A stretch of 64,000 bases of DNA, taken from contig NZ_JAFIBI010000001.1 of the NCBI RefSeq assembly GCF_017832975.1, positions 4,588,001 to 4,652,000 on the forward strand. Reading direction: 5' to 3'. Positions within the stretch are counted from its first letter, which is position 1. Every line of letters begins with the position of its first letter. The position numbers and the translations under genes were made by a program. Below, in pieces: positions 16,212 to 24,318 of this stretch. The notes below the pieces were generated by a model that was not told the origin of the DNA, made no database searches, and was given only the letters and a program-made list of their open reading frames with translations. The DNA is from Arthrobacter sp. PvP023 (GTDB lineage Bacteria; Actinomycetota; Actinomycetes; Actinomycetales; Micrococcaceae).

Positions 16212-17765
16212 ATGCAACAAGCCCCAACAGCAGCCAAAACAGCAGAACAAACGGCTCCCGAAAACACCACCACGGCCCCCGGCACCGCCGGAGGCACTGT
16301 CCGCGCCGCTGCGGGCACCGCCGTCGACGCTGTCCTGAACCGCGGACTCAACGTCCGCCACATCCGCTTCATGGCCCTGGGGTCGGCCATCGGCACGGGC
16401 CTGTTCTACGGCTCAGCCTCCGCCATCCAGAAAGCCGGCCCGGCGGTCCTCCTGGCCTACATGATCGGCGGCGCCGCCGTGTTCATGGTGATGCGGGCGC
16501 TGGGCGAGATGGCCGTGCGGCACCCCGTATCCGGCTCCTTCGGCCAGTATGCCAGCCGCTACCTCGGCCCGCTGGCCGGGTTCGTGACCGGCTGGACGTA
16601 TGTGTTCGAGATGGCCATCGTGGCCATTGCGGACGTCACGGCCTTCAGTATCTATATGGGTTTCTGGTTCCCGGACGTGGAGAGGTGGATCTGGGTCCTG
16701 GCCATCATCTTCTTCCTGGCTGCCCTGAACCTGCTCAGCGTCAAGGTGTTCGGGGAGCTGGAGTTCTGGTTCTCGCTGATCAAAGTCGTGGCCATCATCG
16801 CCATGATCGCCGGCGGTGCGGCCATCATCATCTTCGGTTTCCAGGCAGGCGGGGCCACCGTCGCACCGGGGATCGGCAACCTGGTGGAGCACGGGGGCCT
16901 GTTCCCCAACGGCTTCGAAGGGCTCCTGGCCTCGTTCGCCGTCGTGATGTTCGCCTTTGGCGGGATCGAAACCATCGGCGTCACAGCCGGTGAAGCTGCC
17001 GACCCCAAGAAGGTCATCCCCAAGGCGGTCAACACCGTGCCCGTGCGCGTGCTGCTCTTCTACGTGCTGACCCTGGCCGTACTGATGAGCCTGTTTCCGT
17101 GGAACGAGGTGGGCACCAACGGCAGTCCGTTCGTCCAGATCTTCAGCGGCCTGGGCATTCCCGCCGCCCCGCACATCCTCAACGCCGTGGTGATTACCGC
17201 AGCCCTGTCCGCCATCAACAGCGACATTTTTGGTGCGGGCCGCATCCTCTTCGGGCTGGCCCGGCAGGGCCACGCACCGGCCAGCTTCGGCAAGGTCTCG
17301 CGCCACGGGGTGCCGTGGATGACTGTTGTGATGATGGCCGTCGTCCTGCTGGTTGGGGTGGTCCTGAACGCCGTCATGCCGGAGGACGTGTTCCTGCTGA
17401 TCGCCTCAATCGCCACCTTCGCCACCGTCTGGGTATGGGTCATGATCCTGGCATCCCATGTGGCCATGAAACGGGAGATCGCCCGCAGGGGGCTGCCGGC
17501 GTCGGAATTCCCTTCTCCGTGGTGGCCGGCGGCCTCCGTCCTGACTATCGCATTCATGGCGATGGTGATCGCGATCCTGGGTGCGTTCGAAGACTCCAGG
17601 GTTGCGCTCTACGTGGGCGCGGTGTGGCTGGGCGTGCTGGTGCTGGCCTACCGGCTGTGGGTCCGCGGCCATGGCCGCGCCCGCGCCGAACTGGTGGATG
17701 AGACGGCGTCGAGCCCCGGGGAGGACGCCTCAAGGCACATGGCGGACTCCAGCAGCGAGCACTGA
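16212..17765 (+). CDS. Amino-acid permease of the APC superfamily (AAT-like)
   Basis: The protein has 517 residues with about 12 membrane segments after an unusually long 50-residue Ala/Thr-rich cytoplasmic start. The signature segment FMALGSAIGTGLFYGSASAI marks an amino acid:proton symporter, and GEMAVRHPVSGSFGQYASRY and SGRILFGLARQGHAP-like later blocks (AGRILFGLARQGHAPASFGK) support it. The family includes histidine, proline and aromatic amino-acid permeases. Because of the nearby hut genes, a histidine importer (HutT role) is plausible, but no hut palindrome lies before it and the specificity is inferred only. It converges with the deacetylase gene, leaving 16 bases between them. Confidence 0.88.
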   Translation: MQQAPTAAKTAEQTAPENTTTAPGTAGGTVRAAAGTAVDAVLNRGLNVRHIRFMALGSAIGTGLFYGSASAIQKAGPAVLLAYMIGGAAVFMVMRALGEMAVRHPVSGSFGQYASRYLGPLAGFVTGWTYVFEMAIVAIADVTAFSIYMGFWFPDVERWIWVLAIIFFLAALNLLSVKVFGELEFWFSLIKVVAIIAMIAGGAAIIIFGFQAGGATVAPGIGNLVEHGGLFPNGFEGLLASFAVVMFAFGGIETIGVTAGEAADPKKVIPKAVNTVPVRVLLFYVLTLAVLMSLFPWNEVGTNGSPFVQIFSGLGIPAAPHILNAVVITAALSAINSDIFGAGRILFGLARQGHAPASFGKVSRHGVPWMTVVMMAVVLLVGVVLNAVMPEDVFLLIASIATFATVWVWVMILASHVAMKREIARRGLPASEFPSPWWPAASVLTIAFMAMVIAILGAFEDSRVALYVGAVWLGVLVLAYRLWVRGHGRARAELVDETASSPGEDASRHMADSSSEH

Positions 17766-17781
17766 AGTCCGCCGTGTGCAT

Positions 17782-19680
17782 CTACAGGGCCGGCGCTCCA
17801 ACGGAGTCGTACATTGCGTAGTCGTCGGTGGTAAGGGTTCCGTCACTGAAGAGGTTCAAGCCGAAACTGACGGCAGTGGCACCTGCGGGCAACTCCGGGG
17901 TGGTGAATTCCGCCTGGGTGTAGGCGCTTGCCGCCGCAAACCACGGGCTCGACGTCCAGTAGACCCAGGAACCGGCGGCGTTGAGGTAGTAGATAGAAAA
18001 CTGGGTTACCGCCGTCGAGGTGTACCACGCACGGAGTGAATACGTATGTCCCCCGATGGCCGGCGGCGAGCAACTCCCGGTGTCCATAGTGGGAAGGAGT
18101 TTGGCGTCACCGTCGACATAGCCGGAGATGACAACCTGGCCGGCGCCTGCACCGCTATGCGCGGTCGCCACTGACGCGAAGGTCGCTACGTTTGTGCCGT
18201 AACCACTGGTCTGCCAGCACTGCGCAGCAGTCCCCGTTCCTGCTGTTTCCAAGCTGGCATTCTGCACTAAGTTAGTGCCCGGAGCGGGTGGTTCTATCGC
18301 GGGAGCGCTGGCAACATCGAATAGTTCGTAGTCGTCAGTCGTCAGGGTTCCGTTGCTGAACAGATTCAACCCGAAACTGATTCCCGTGGCTCCGTCGGGA
18401 AGCGCTGGCGACGTCCACGCGGCTTTTTGATAGGTAGTGGCTGCTGCAAACCAGGGGCTTGAAGTCCAATACTGCCAAGCACCGAGGCCGGTTCGATAGT
18501 AGACCGCGAATTGTGTGGGCGCGGAAGACGTGTACCACGCCCCAAGTTTGTATGTGTGTCCAGCTGTTGCCGAGGGAGAACAGCCCCCCAAGTCCAGGGA
18601 TGGGAGCCATTTGGCGTCGCCATCGACATAGCCTGCCATCACCAGCTTCTGCGCCCTGCTGCCTGTCCGGCCGGGGCTGACCGTGGTGAAGGTCGGTGTG
18701 TTGGTTCCGTAGCCGCCAGCCTGCCAGCACTGCGGCACACCGTTACTTAAGGTCTCCAGACTTGGGTTCTGGACCAAGTTGCCCCCAACAGGCTGGGCGG
18801 GAACTGCCGGTCCCGACACGGCGGGCTTCACTGTGCCGCCGACGGCCTGGTTCACCGTCTGAACCGTCGTGGTTGCCGGCCGCGACTTCAACCACACGGC
18901 AAACTGTTCGAACAAGGCCGGCGTGATGTTGAGGGGGTCGCTACTGGCGGCATCAATGTGGTGGAAAGTCAGTTGTATCCAGCCTCCGACGCTCTCAGCC
19001 TGCGTCACCGAGTCTTGCAGGTCGGCAAGGGTCCATGTGTTTTCCACCTGATCCGGGGCTGCCGTGTTGAAAGCGTTGCCCGGAGGCATCGTCTCTGCCA
19101 AGTTACACGTCGGGCAACTGAACCGGGTCTTGATGTCGCCCAGACCACGGGCACTGTTGTAGCCGCAGTTCTGGGCCACTGTTTCCATTGCGGGATTCTG
19201 CGAGGCAAACGGATAGGCGAAGCTTGTTACAGGGAAGCCCCAACTGGTCAGGTTTACACGGTCATTACAGATCTGACGCGCTGCCTCGTCCACAGGAAGC
19301 GTCACCAGGTCCGGGTGCGTCACGGAGTGCCCTCCGATTTCGTGCCCGCTTGCCGCGAGTCCCTGCAGATCTGCCACCGTCATGTAGCCAGGCCGGTCGG
19401 TAAAGCCTGATGTGATGTAGAACGTTCCTTTGAGTCCGTGCGCGTTCATGATTTGTGCAGCGTTCAACTGATCAGCATTGCCGTCGTCGAACGTGAGGGA
19501 CACCACGGTGGGTTCGGCTGCCTGTGCGACGGGAGCCTCCGCGAGGCCGGCAATTGCCAGGGCTGCGACCGTTGCCAGGGCCCACGTAACGCGCGCAGCA
19601 TGGCCTCGTAGCGACGCGGAACGAGGCGGGGAAGAGAGCGATTTCCGTGGTATTTCTTCGGTTCCGGGAAGGATTCTCAT
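17782..19680 (-). CDS. Secreted polysaccharide deacetylase with two C-terminal beta-sandwich modules
   Basis: The protein has 632 residues. A signal peptide (VTWALATVAALAIAGLAEAP) ends near AQAAEP. The NodB domain (about 58-275) has the metal and catalytic motifs TFDDG and GGHSVTHPDL, plus FAYPFASQN; known members remove N-acetyl or O-acetyl groups from chitin, peptidoglycan or xylan. Two homologous modules of about 150 residues follow (about 300-455 and 470-632), each starting NLVQNxSLET, with GYVDGDAK in the middle, YWTSSPWFAAA and ending FGLNLFSxGTLTTDDY. They resemble carbohydrate-binding jelly rolls. GC is lower than in the neighbours. The substrate is unknown. Confidence 0.9.
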   Translation of the reverse strand: MRILPGTEEIPRKSLSSPPRSASLRGHAARVTWALATVAALAIAGLAEAPVAQAAEPTVVSLTFDDGNADQLNAAQIMNAHGLKGTFYITSGFTDRPGYMTVADLQGLAASGHEIGGHSVTHPDLVTLPVDEAARQICNDRVNLTSWGFPVTSFAYPFASQNPAMETVAQNCGYNSARGLGDIKTRFSCPTCNLAETMPPGNAFNTAAPDQVENTWTLADLQDSVTQAESVGGWIQLTFHHIDAASSDPLNITPALFEQFAVWLKSRPATTTVQTVNQAVGGTVKPAVSGPAVPAQPVGGNLVQNPSLETLSNGVPQCWQAGGYGTNTPTFTTVSPGRTGSRAQKLVMAGYVDGDAKWLPSLDLGGCSPSATAGHTYKLGAWYTSSAPTQFAVYYRTGLGAWQYWTSSPWFAAATTYQKAAWTSPALPDGATGISFGLNLFSNGTLTTDDYELFDVASAPAIEPPAPGTNLVQNASLETAGTGTAAQCWQTSGYGTNVATFASVATAHSGAGAGQVVISGYVDGDAKLLPTMDTGSCSPPAIGGHTYSLRAWYTSTAVTQFSIYYLNAAGSWVYWTSSPWFAAASAYTQAEFTTPELPAGATAVSFGLNLFSDGTLTTDDYAMYDSVGAPAL

Positions 19681-19832
19681 CAGCTGGAGCTCGATTCAGT
19701 AATGGCTTTAATTCGATTGGACGCGGCCAAGGCTGGTATCAACCGGAGACGCGCGGAATGGACTCTTTAGTCCGAGCCGAGGAAGTGCAAAATGTGTCCT
19801 TCCCTAAGGCCGTCGGGTAACTGTGGGCGTGT

Positions 19833-20507
19833 TCAGTTTGCAGGGAGCCAGTCGACGTGCGAATCGTAGTCATAGACCCGGCATACTCGCTGACTAGTTT
19901 CCGTCGGGCTGTTGAGCATCTGGGTGGTGACAGTCATGCTGACGTCGTAGGATGCGAGGCCGGATGTGGCAGTCGATCGCTGTGGAACGCTCAGGAAATC
20001 AAGCGATACCAGCGTGAACGGCCTCCCGACCACAGGGCCTGCCACGATACTTGAACTAGCCGCGTCACTTTCCAGGCGACTGCTGCAGCTGTCTTTGACA
20101 CGCTGGACCGTAACGGCATCGGCGGGAGCTTCTGTAGCCACGGCTGTCTGTGGTGCCGACGCGGGGACTGAAGCGGGCGAGCCAGGCTCCGGTTCCGAGG
20201 CTGCAGCAGAGGCGGCGTCCGGAGAGTCGGCTGCAGGTCCCGAAGACTGGGCGGGCGGACCAGGTTCGGAAGCTGCCGCCGAAGGCCCCGCGGCCTCGAC
20301 GGATTCCGCTGGCGCTCCAGACACGGTGGCTCGCGGGGATGCTTCTACGATGTTGGACGGTGAGGGTGAACTGGCAGCGGCCGGTTCACCACCTCCTGTC
20401 CTGCTCTCAACCGGCATCTGAGCGAATCCAACGGTGATGCCCCCCACGATCAGGGCAGCAACGCCCGCGCCCACGGGTAAGAGCATGTTGGACGGCAATT
20501 TTTTCAC
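19833..20507 (-). CDS. Secreted or membrane-anchored low-complexity protein
   Basis: I start at the GTG of 20505-20507 (VKKLPSNMLL), which follows AAGAAGGGGTC; the upstream extension does not look coding. The 224-residue product has one N-terminal hydrophobic helix (LLPVGAGVAALIVGGITVGF), then about 110 residues of Ala/Ser/Pro/Glu-rich linker, then a 90-residue folded part (VQRVKDSCSSRLESD to CRVYDYDSHVDW) with two Cys that could pair. It matches no family I know. It probably projects from the membrane or wall. Same direction as, and upstream of, the deacetylase gene (152-base gap); both share the lower GC. Confidence 0.72.
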   Translation of the reverse strand: MKKLPSNMLLPVGAGVAALIVGGITVGFAQMPVESRTGGGEPAAASSPSPSNIVEASPRATVSGAPAESVEAAGPSAAASEPGPPAQSSGPAADSPDAASAAASEPEPGSPASVPASAPQTAVATEAPADAVTVQRVKDSCSSRLESDAASSSIVAGPVVGRPFTLVSLDFLSVPQRSTATSGLASYDVSMTVTTQMLNSPTETSQRVCRVYDYDSHVDWLPAN

Positions 20508-20903
20508 GGAGACCCCTTCTTGTTCGCACTGCCCGGACGACGGCCGAACACCCTTCGGATACCGACTATGCACTTCGCCGCAAAAGCCCCGAACCCGACT
20601 TTTTTGATCATAGGGTTTTCGAAAAAGACCCGCGTGCGTATGGCCTACCTGTCTTTGAGGCGCTGTCACTCGGTTCGGCCCCCGATTCTCCACTTGTCCG
20701 GTCCCCTCGGAGGGAGGCAGGTAATCCCCCAAAAGATTCCGAGTGTTGGACGGTACAGAAGGGGTAGGAGTTACGCATGCGACGCGTGGGGTTTGGCCTT
20801 TAGGTTAGACAACAGGCGCAGGCCGGACAATCGAACCCTTTGCTGCAGCTTCCGGACCGCCTGCACGTCCTGCTGGTCCAGGCATTGCAAAGGAGTGGTT
20901 TTG
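20508..20903. other. Gene-free region upstream of two divergent genes
   Basis: These 396 bases hold no gene I can support; the frames that cross them have poor coding character. The region must carry the promoters for the secreted protein (leftward) and the small protein at 20904 (rightward). A palindrome TTTTCGAAAA at 20616-20625, flanked by GGG and ACCC, is the only clear symmetry. I looked for a riboswitch core here and could not make one convincing. Confidence 0.5.
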
Positions 20904-21182
20904 ATGAAGGATCTTCCAGCTTCCCGGCCTGCCCTCCCCCGCGACAAGCGCCGTTTGATCTCTTGGCTCAGCGACGCTGCGGAGAAAGTGCGTACGGCCA
21001 CTGTGCCTTTCAAGATCGGCGACGTTGTACTCGGGGACGACCCGTTCAACGGCCGCAGGCTGGGCGTGGTGGCAGTGATCCGCGGCTCGTCGCTCGGCCT
21101 GCGGACGGCGGCCGACGCCCACCCCGACCTGGTGCCCGAGGTGATCTACTACGACTACCGCCAGGTGAGGACGCCGGAGTAA
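20904..21182 (+). CDS. Small hypothetical protein with a beta-barrel-like core
   Basis: The 92-residue product starts at ATG 20904 with AAAGGAG nine bases before. The N-terminus is basic (RPALPRDKRRLISWLSDAAE), then KIGDVVLGDDPFNGRRLGVV AVI-type beta strands and a Tyr-rich end (VIYYDYRQVRTPE). It may be a small nucleic-acid or regulatory protein, but no family is certain. The LysE gene starts 28 bases later in the same direction, so they may be co-transcribed. Confidence 0.66.
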   Translation: MKDLPASRPALPRDKRRLISWLSDAAEKVRTATVPFKIGDVVLGDDPFNGRRLGVVAVIRGSSLGLRTAADAHPDLVPEVIYYDYRQVRTPE

Positions 21183-21210
21183 CGCCCGGCGGCGCGAGCT
21201 AGAATCAGTC

Positions 21211-21846
21211 ATGGTTCCGCTGAGCAATCTGCTGACTTTTGCCATGGCAGCCGCCGTCCTGATCGCCGTTCCCGGACCGAGCGTGCTGTTTGTGATCGGA
21301 CGCAGCCTGGCCCTGGGACGCAAGGGCGGGCTGCTGAGTGTCCTGGGAAACGCGCTGGGGATGGTTCCGCAAATCGCCGCGGTGGCGCTCGGTGTTGGAG
21401 TTGTGCTGGCACAGTCAGTGCTGCTCTTCACCACCGTCAAGTTCGCCGGCGCAGCCTACCTGGTGTTCCTCGGCATCCAGGCCATCCGGCACCGTGGAAC
21501 AAGTACGACGGCGGCCGGTCCTTCGCGCTCCGCCTCCACTTTCCGTGTGCTCCTGCAAGGATTCATTGTGGGCGCCACCAACCCGAAGTCGCTGGTGTTC
21601 TTCGTTGCGGTGCTGCCCCAGTTCGTGGAGTATTCCGCCGGCGGCATTCCTCTGCAGCTGGCCAGCCTCGGCGCGGTGTTCCTGCTGATCGCCCTTGTCT
21701 CGGACAGCGTCTGGGCCCTAGCGGCAGGCACGGCCCGCCAGTGGTTCGCGCGCTCCCCCAAGCGCATCTCCACCCTCGGCGCCGCAGGCGGAGCAATGAT
21801 GATCGCCCTGGGAGGCACCCTCGCCTTGACAGGCACAAAGCACTAG
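21211..21846 (+). CDS. LysE/RhtB-family amino-acid exporter
   Basis: The protein has 211 residues and about six membrane helices. The start LLTFAMAAAVLIAVPGPSVL has the VPGP motif of the family, followed by GRSLALGRKGGLLSVLGNAL and, further on, LLQGFIVGATNPKSLVFFVA with the NPK motif. Known relatives export lysine, threonine, homoserine or related compounds by proton exchange. The substrate cannot be told. The gene ends before a pair of GC-rich hairpins shared with the convergent dehydrogenase gene. Confidence 0.9.
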   Translation: MVPLSNLLTFAMAAAVLIAVPGPSVLFVIGRSLALGRKGGLLSVLGNALGMVPQIAAVALGVGVVLAQSVLLFTTVKFAGAAYLVFLGIQAIRHRGTSTTAAGPSRSASTFRVLLQGFIVGATNPKSLVFFVAVLPQFVEYSAGGIPLQLASLGAVFLLIALVSDSVWALAAGTARQWFARSPKRISTLGAAGGAMMIALGGTLALTGTKH

Positions 21847-21851
21847 TTAGG

Positions 21852-21877
21852 GCCGCCCGCAGTTGGAAGCGGGCGGC
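21852..21877. terminator. GC-rich hairpin after lysE-type gene
   Basis: GCCGCCCGC-AGTTGGAA-GCGGGCGGC is a perfect 9-bp stem with an 8-base loop, starting 5 bases after the LysE stop. It likely ends rightward transcription. Confidence 0.7.
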
Positions 21878-21938
21878 ATCGGGCATGTGGAAGCGTGCGT
21901 CTAAGCGAGGAACGAGCGAGCACGCGGAACATGTCCGG

Positions 21939-21960
21939 GCCGCCCGCAACTGCGGGCGGC
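21939..21960. terminator. Second GC-rich hairpin, after 3-hydroxybutyrate dehydrogenase gene
   Basis: GCCGCCCGC-AACT-GCGGGCGGC has the same 9-bp stem as the hairpin at 21852-21877 with a tight 4-base loop, and lies 6 bases past the stop of the leftward dehydrogenase gene. It likely ends leftward transcription. Confidence 0.7.
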
Positions 21961-21966
21961 AGCAAA

Positions 21967-22716
21967 CTACCGCGCCGACCAGCCGCCGTCCATGGTGTAG
22001 CTGGCGCCGGTAACCATGCCGGCGTCATTCGAGGCGAGCCAGGCGACCAGCGAGGCGACTTCCTCCGGCTCAACCAGGCGCTTGATGGCGGACTCGGTGA
22101 GCATGATCTTCGCCAGCACCTCGGATTCGGGGATGCCGTGGACCTTGGCCTGGTCAGCGATCTGCGACTCCACCAGGGGCGTGCGCACGTAGCCGGGGTT
22201 GATGCAGTTGGACGTGACCCCGTGAGCCCCGCCCTCCAGCGCCGTCACCTTGCTCAGCCCTTCCAGGCCGTGCTTGGCGGACACGTAGGCGCTCTTGAAC
22301 GGGGAGGCCCGGATCCCGTGCACCGACGAGAGGTTGATGATCCGGCCGAAGTTGTTCGCATACATGTGTGGCAGCGCCGCCCGGATCAGCAGGAAGGGCG
22401 CCTCCAGCATGAGGGTGATAAGCCGGCGGAAATCGGCCGGCTCGAAGTCCTCAATAGGGCTGATGCGCTGGATTCCGGCGTTGTTGACCAGGATGTCGCA
22501 GTCCAGGCTGGCGGTTGCCAGGGCATCCACATCCAGCAGGTCCACCGCCCAGACGGTACCGCCCACTTCATCGGCAAGCGATGCTGCGGCGGCCTCGTCG
22601 ACGTCCGCGATCACCACTTTGGCGCCCCGTGCGGCGAGGGCCCGCACACTGGCTGCGCCGATCCCGCCGGCTCCTCCGGTGACCAGAGCCTTGCGGCCGT
22701 TCAGCGTGTTTTCCAT
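21967..22716 (-). CDS. 3-hydroxybutyrate dehydrogenase (short-chain dehydrogenase)
   Basis: The protein has 249 residues, a complete SDR. The NAD site is VTGGAGGIGAASVRALA with Asp39 after the second strand (VVIADVDE), favouring NAD. NNAGIQRISPIEDF and the catalytic Ser-Tyr-Lys set (NLSSVHGIRAS, AYVSAKHGLEG) are present. SVHGxxASPFKSAYVSAKHGLxGLTK-like spacing and the C-terminal GVTSNCINPGYVRTPLVE match D-3-hydroxybutyrate dehydrogenases, which interconvert 3-hydroxybutyrate and acetoacetate. GGAAGG precedes the ATG. It follows the MHS transporter in the same direction with a 90-base gap, so uptake and oxidation of a hydroxy-acid is a reasonable joint role. Confidence 0.87.
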   Translation of the reverse strand: MENTLNGRKALVTGGAGGIGAASVRALAARGAKVVIADVDEAAAASLADEVGGTVWAVDLLDVDALATASLDCDILVNNAGIQRISPIEDFEPADFRRLITLMLEAPFLLIRAALPHMYANNFGRIINLSSVHGIRASPFKSAYVSAKHGLEGLSKVTALEGGAHGVTSNCINPGYVRTPLVESQIADQAKVHGIPESEVLAKIMLTESAIKRLVEPEEVASLVAWLASNDAGMVTGASYTMDGGWSAR

Positions 22717-22728
22717 AACCAGCCTTCC

Positions 22729-22756
22729 TGTTCAAATGATTCTGTTCAAATGATTC
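22729..22756. repeat. 14-bp tandem direct repeat before the dehydrogenase gene
   Basis: TGTTCAAATGATTC occurs twice in tandem, 12 bases upstream of the 3-hydroxybutyrate dehydrogenase start. It may be a replication-slippage duplication or a doubled regulator half-site. Confidence 0.85.
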
Positions 22757-22806
22757 AACGGGCCGGCCGGCTCCAGCAGGGCTGGAGCCGGCCACAATCC
22801 AGTAGC

Positions 22807-24186
22807 TCAGCGTGTGGCTGCTACCGCCAGGCCTTCGCGCTCGGCGTCGGCCCGGTCAACTTCCTCGAGGGCAATGCCTTTGGTTTCCTTGAGGCTCAAC
22901 ACTGCCACTGTGGTGACGGCACACGCCACCACCAGGTAAATGGCCGTGGGGACCCATGATCCGGTGTCCTTGAGCCACTGCGTCGCCAGGAGGGGCGCCA
23001 GCGAACCGGCGAAGATCGAGGTGACCTGCGAGCCCAGCGACACACCTGCGTAGCGCATCCTAGTGGGGAAGAGCTCCGCCATGAGGGCCGGCTGGCCCGC
23101 GTACATGAACGCGTGCAGGCACAGGCCGATGGTCACTGCCAGGACGATGACCACGGCGTTCTTGGTATCGAACATGGGGAAGGCGAAGAACGGCCAGGTG
23201 GCACCGGTGATGGCGCCGACCAGGTACACGGGCTTCCGGCCCCAGCTGTCCACGAGCCGTCCCACCTGCGGGATGACCAGGAAGTGGATGACGTGGGCGA
23301 TCAGCAGCGCCAGCAGGAGCGAGGACGTGTCGTACTTATGGACGCTCTTGAGGTAAACGATCGCGAAGCTGACCACGAGGTAATACATGATGTTTTCCGC
23401 GAACCGGAGGCCCATGGCCTGCAGGATGCCCTTGGGGTACTTGCGGATGACCTCGCCGACGCCGTAGCTAACGGCCTGCTCCTGCTCCAGCTGTGCTTTC
23501 GCTTCCAGGAAGATCGGCGACTCGGAGACGTTGGTGCGGATGTAGTAGCCCACGAATACGATCACCGCGGAGAGCCAGAATGCCACGCGCCAGCCCCAGC
23601 TGAGGAAGTCAGCGCTGCTGAGGACGTTGGACATGATGAACAGGACCAGGGTGGCCAGCAGGTTGCCTACGGGAACGGCGGACTGGGGCCAGCTGGACCA
23701 GAATCCGCGGGACTCGTTGGGGCTGTGCTCGGCGACGAGCAGCACGGCGCCGCCCCATTCGCCGCCCAGTGCGAAGCCTTGGATGAAGCGCAGGAACACC
23801 AGGAGTGCCGGGGCGAGGTAGCCGATCTCGGCGAAGCCGGGGAGGCAGCCCATCAGGAACGTCGACACACCGATGATCACGATGGTGAGCTGAAGGGTGG
23901 GCTTGCGGCCCAGCTTGTCTCCGATCTGGCCGAAGACGATGCCGCCGAGCGGGCGGGCCACGAAGCCGACTGCGTAGGTGATGAAGGCCTGGATGATGCC
24001 GTCCAGCTCATTGCCGGTGGCCGGGAAGAAGTACTTTCCGAACACCAGGGTTGCTGCAGTGGCGTAGAGGAAGAATTCGTACCATTCCACTACGGTGCCA
24101 ACCATGGAGGCTGCGACGATTTTCTTGAGGCCGGCGCCCTTTGGGGCGGGAGCGGCCGGTGTTGCAGAGCGTTGTTCTACGCTCAT
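22807..24186 (-). CDS. MHS-family MFS transporter (metabolite:proton symporter)
   Basis: The protein has 459 residues with 12 membrane helices. I start at the ATG of 24184-24186 (MSVEQRS), which follows AAGGAGAACCAAC. The first helix reads VVEWYEFFLYATAATLVFGK, the hallmark of metabolite:proton symporters (relatives of KgtP, ShiA and ProP). GQIGDKLGRKPTL is the MFS loop 2-3 motif and GFALGGEWGGAVLLVAEHSP is typical helix 5. Relatives carry carboxylates, shikimate, betaine or citrate. With 3-hydroxybutyrate dehydrogenase downstream and a LysR gene divergent, a hydroxy-acid such as 3-hydroxybutyrate is a possible substrate, inferred from context only. Confidence 0.9.
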   Translation of the reverse strand: MSVEQRSATPAAPAPKGAGLKKIVAASMVGTVVEWYEFFLYATAATLVFGKYFFPATGNELDGIIQAFITYAVGFVARPLGGIVFGQIGDKLGRKPTLQLTIVIIGVSTFLMGCLPGFAEIGYLAPALLVFLRFIQGFALGGEWGGAVLLVAEHSPNESRGFWSSWPQSAVPVGNLLATLVLFIMSNVLSSADFLSWGWRVAFWLSAVIVFVGYYIRTNVSESPIFLEAKAQLEQEQAVSYGVGEVIRKYPKGILQAMGLRFAENIMYYLVVSFAIVYLKSVHKYDTSSLLLALLIAHVIHFLVIPQVGRLVDSWGRKPVYLVGAITGATWPFFAFPMFDTKNAVVIVLAVTIGLCLHAFMYAGQPALMAELFPTRMRYAGVSLGSQVTSIFAGSLAPLLATQWLKDTGSWVPTAIYLVVACAVTTVAVLSLKETKGIALEEVDRADAEREGLAVAATR

Positions 24187-24318
24187 GTTGGTTCTCCTTA
24201 GTGTCCACGGTGACACGCGCTGTGATCCACAGCACTGAATGGGCTCAGATGAGTATTGCCGCAGAAACTCCGCGGTTCAATGGCCAAACCGGCACTCCTT
24301 GTGTGCAGAATTGCAGAT
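24187..24318. promoter_or_regulatory. Divergent promoter region with candidate LysR sites
   Basis: Between the transporter and the LysR gene lie the inverted repeats GTGTC-CACGGT-GACAC (24201-24216) and CTGTG-ATC-CACAG (24220-24232), and an imperfect ATTG...CAAT symmetry across 24255-24281. One of these is probably the site of the LysR regulator; I cannot tell which. Confidence 0.45.

Noticed and set aside
19760..19773. GGACT-CTTT-AGTCC as a DosR box
   Set aside because: The centre spacing is two bases too long, and the next gene is a secreted protein; I leave it as a chance hairpin.
20508..20903. Possible riboswitch (c-di-AMP type) upstream of a secreted protein
   Set aside because: No conserved core could be aligned by eye on either strand, so no call was made.
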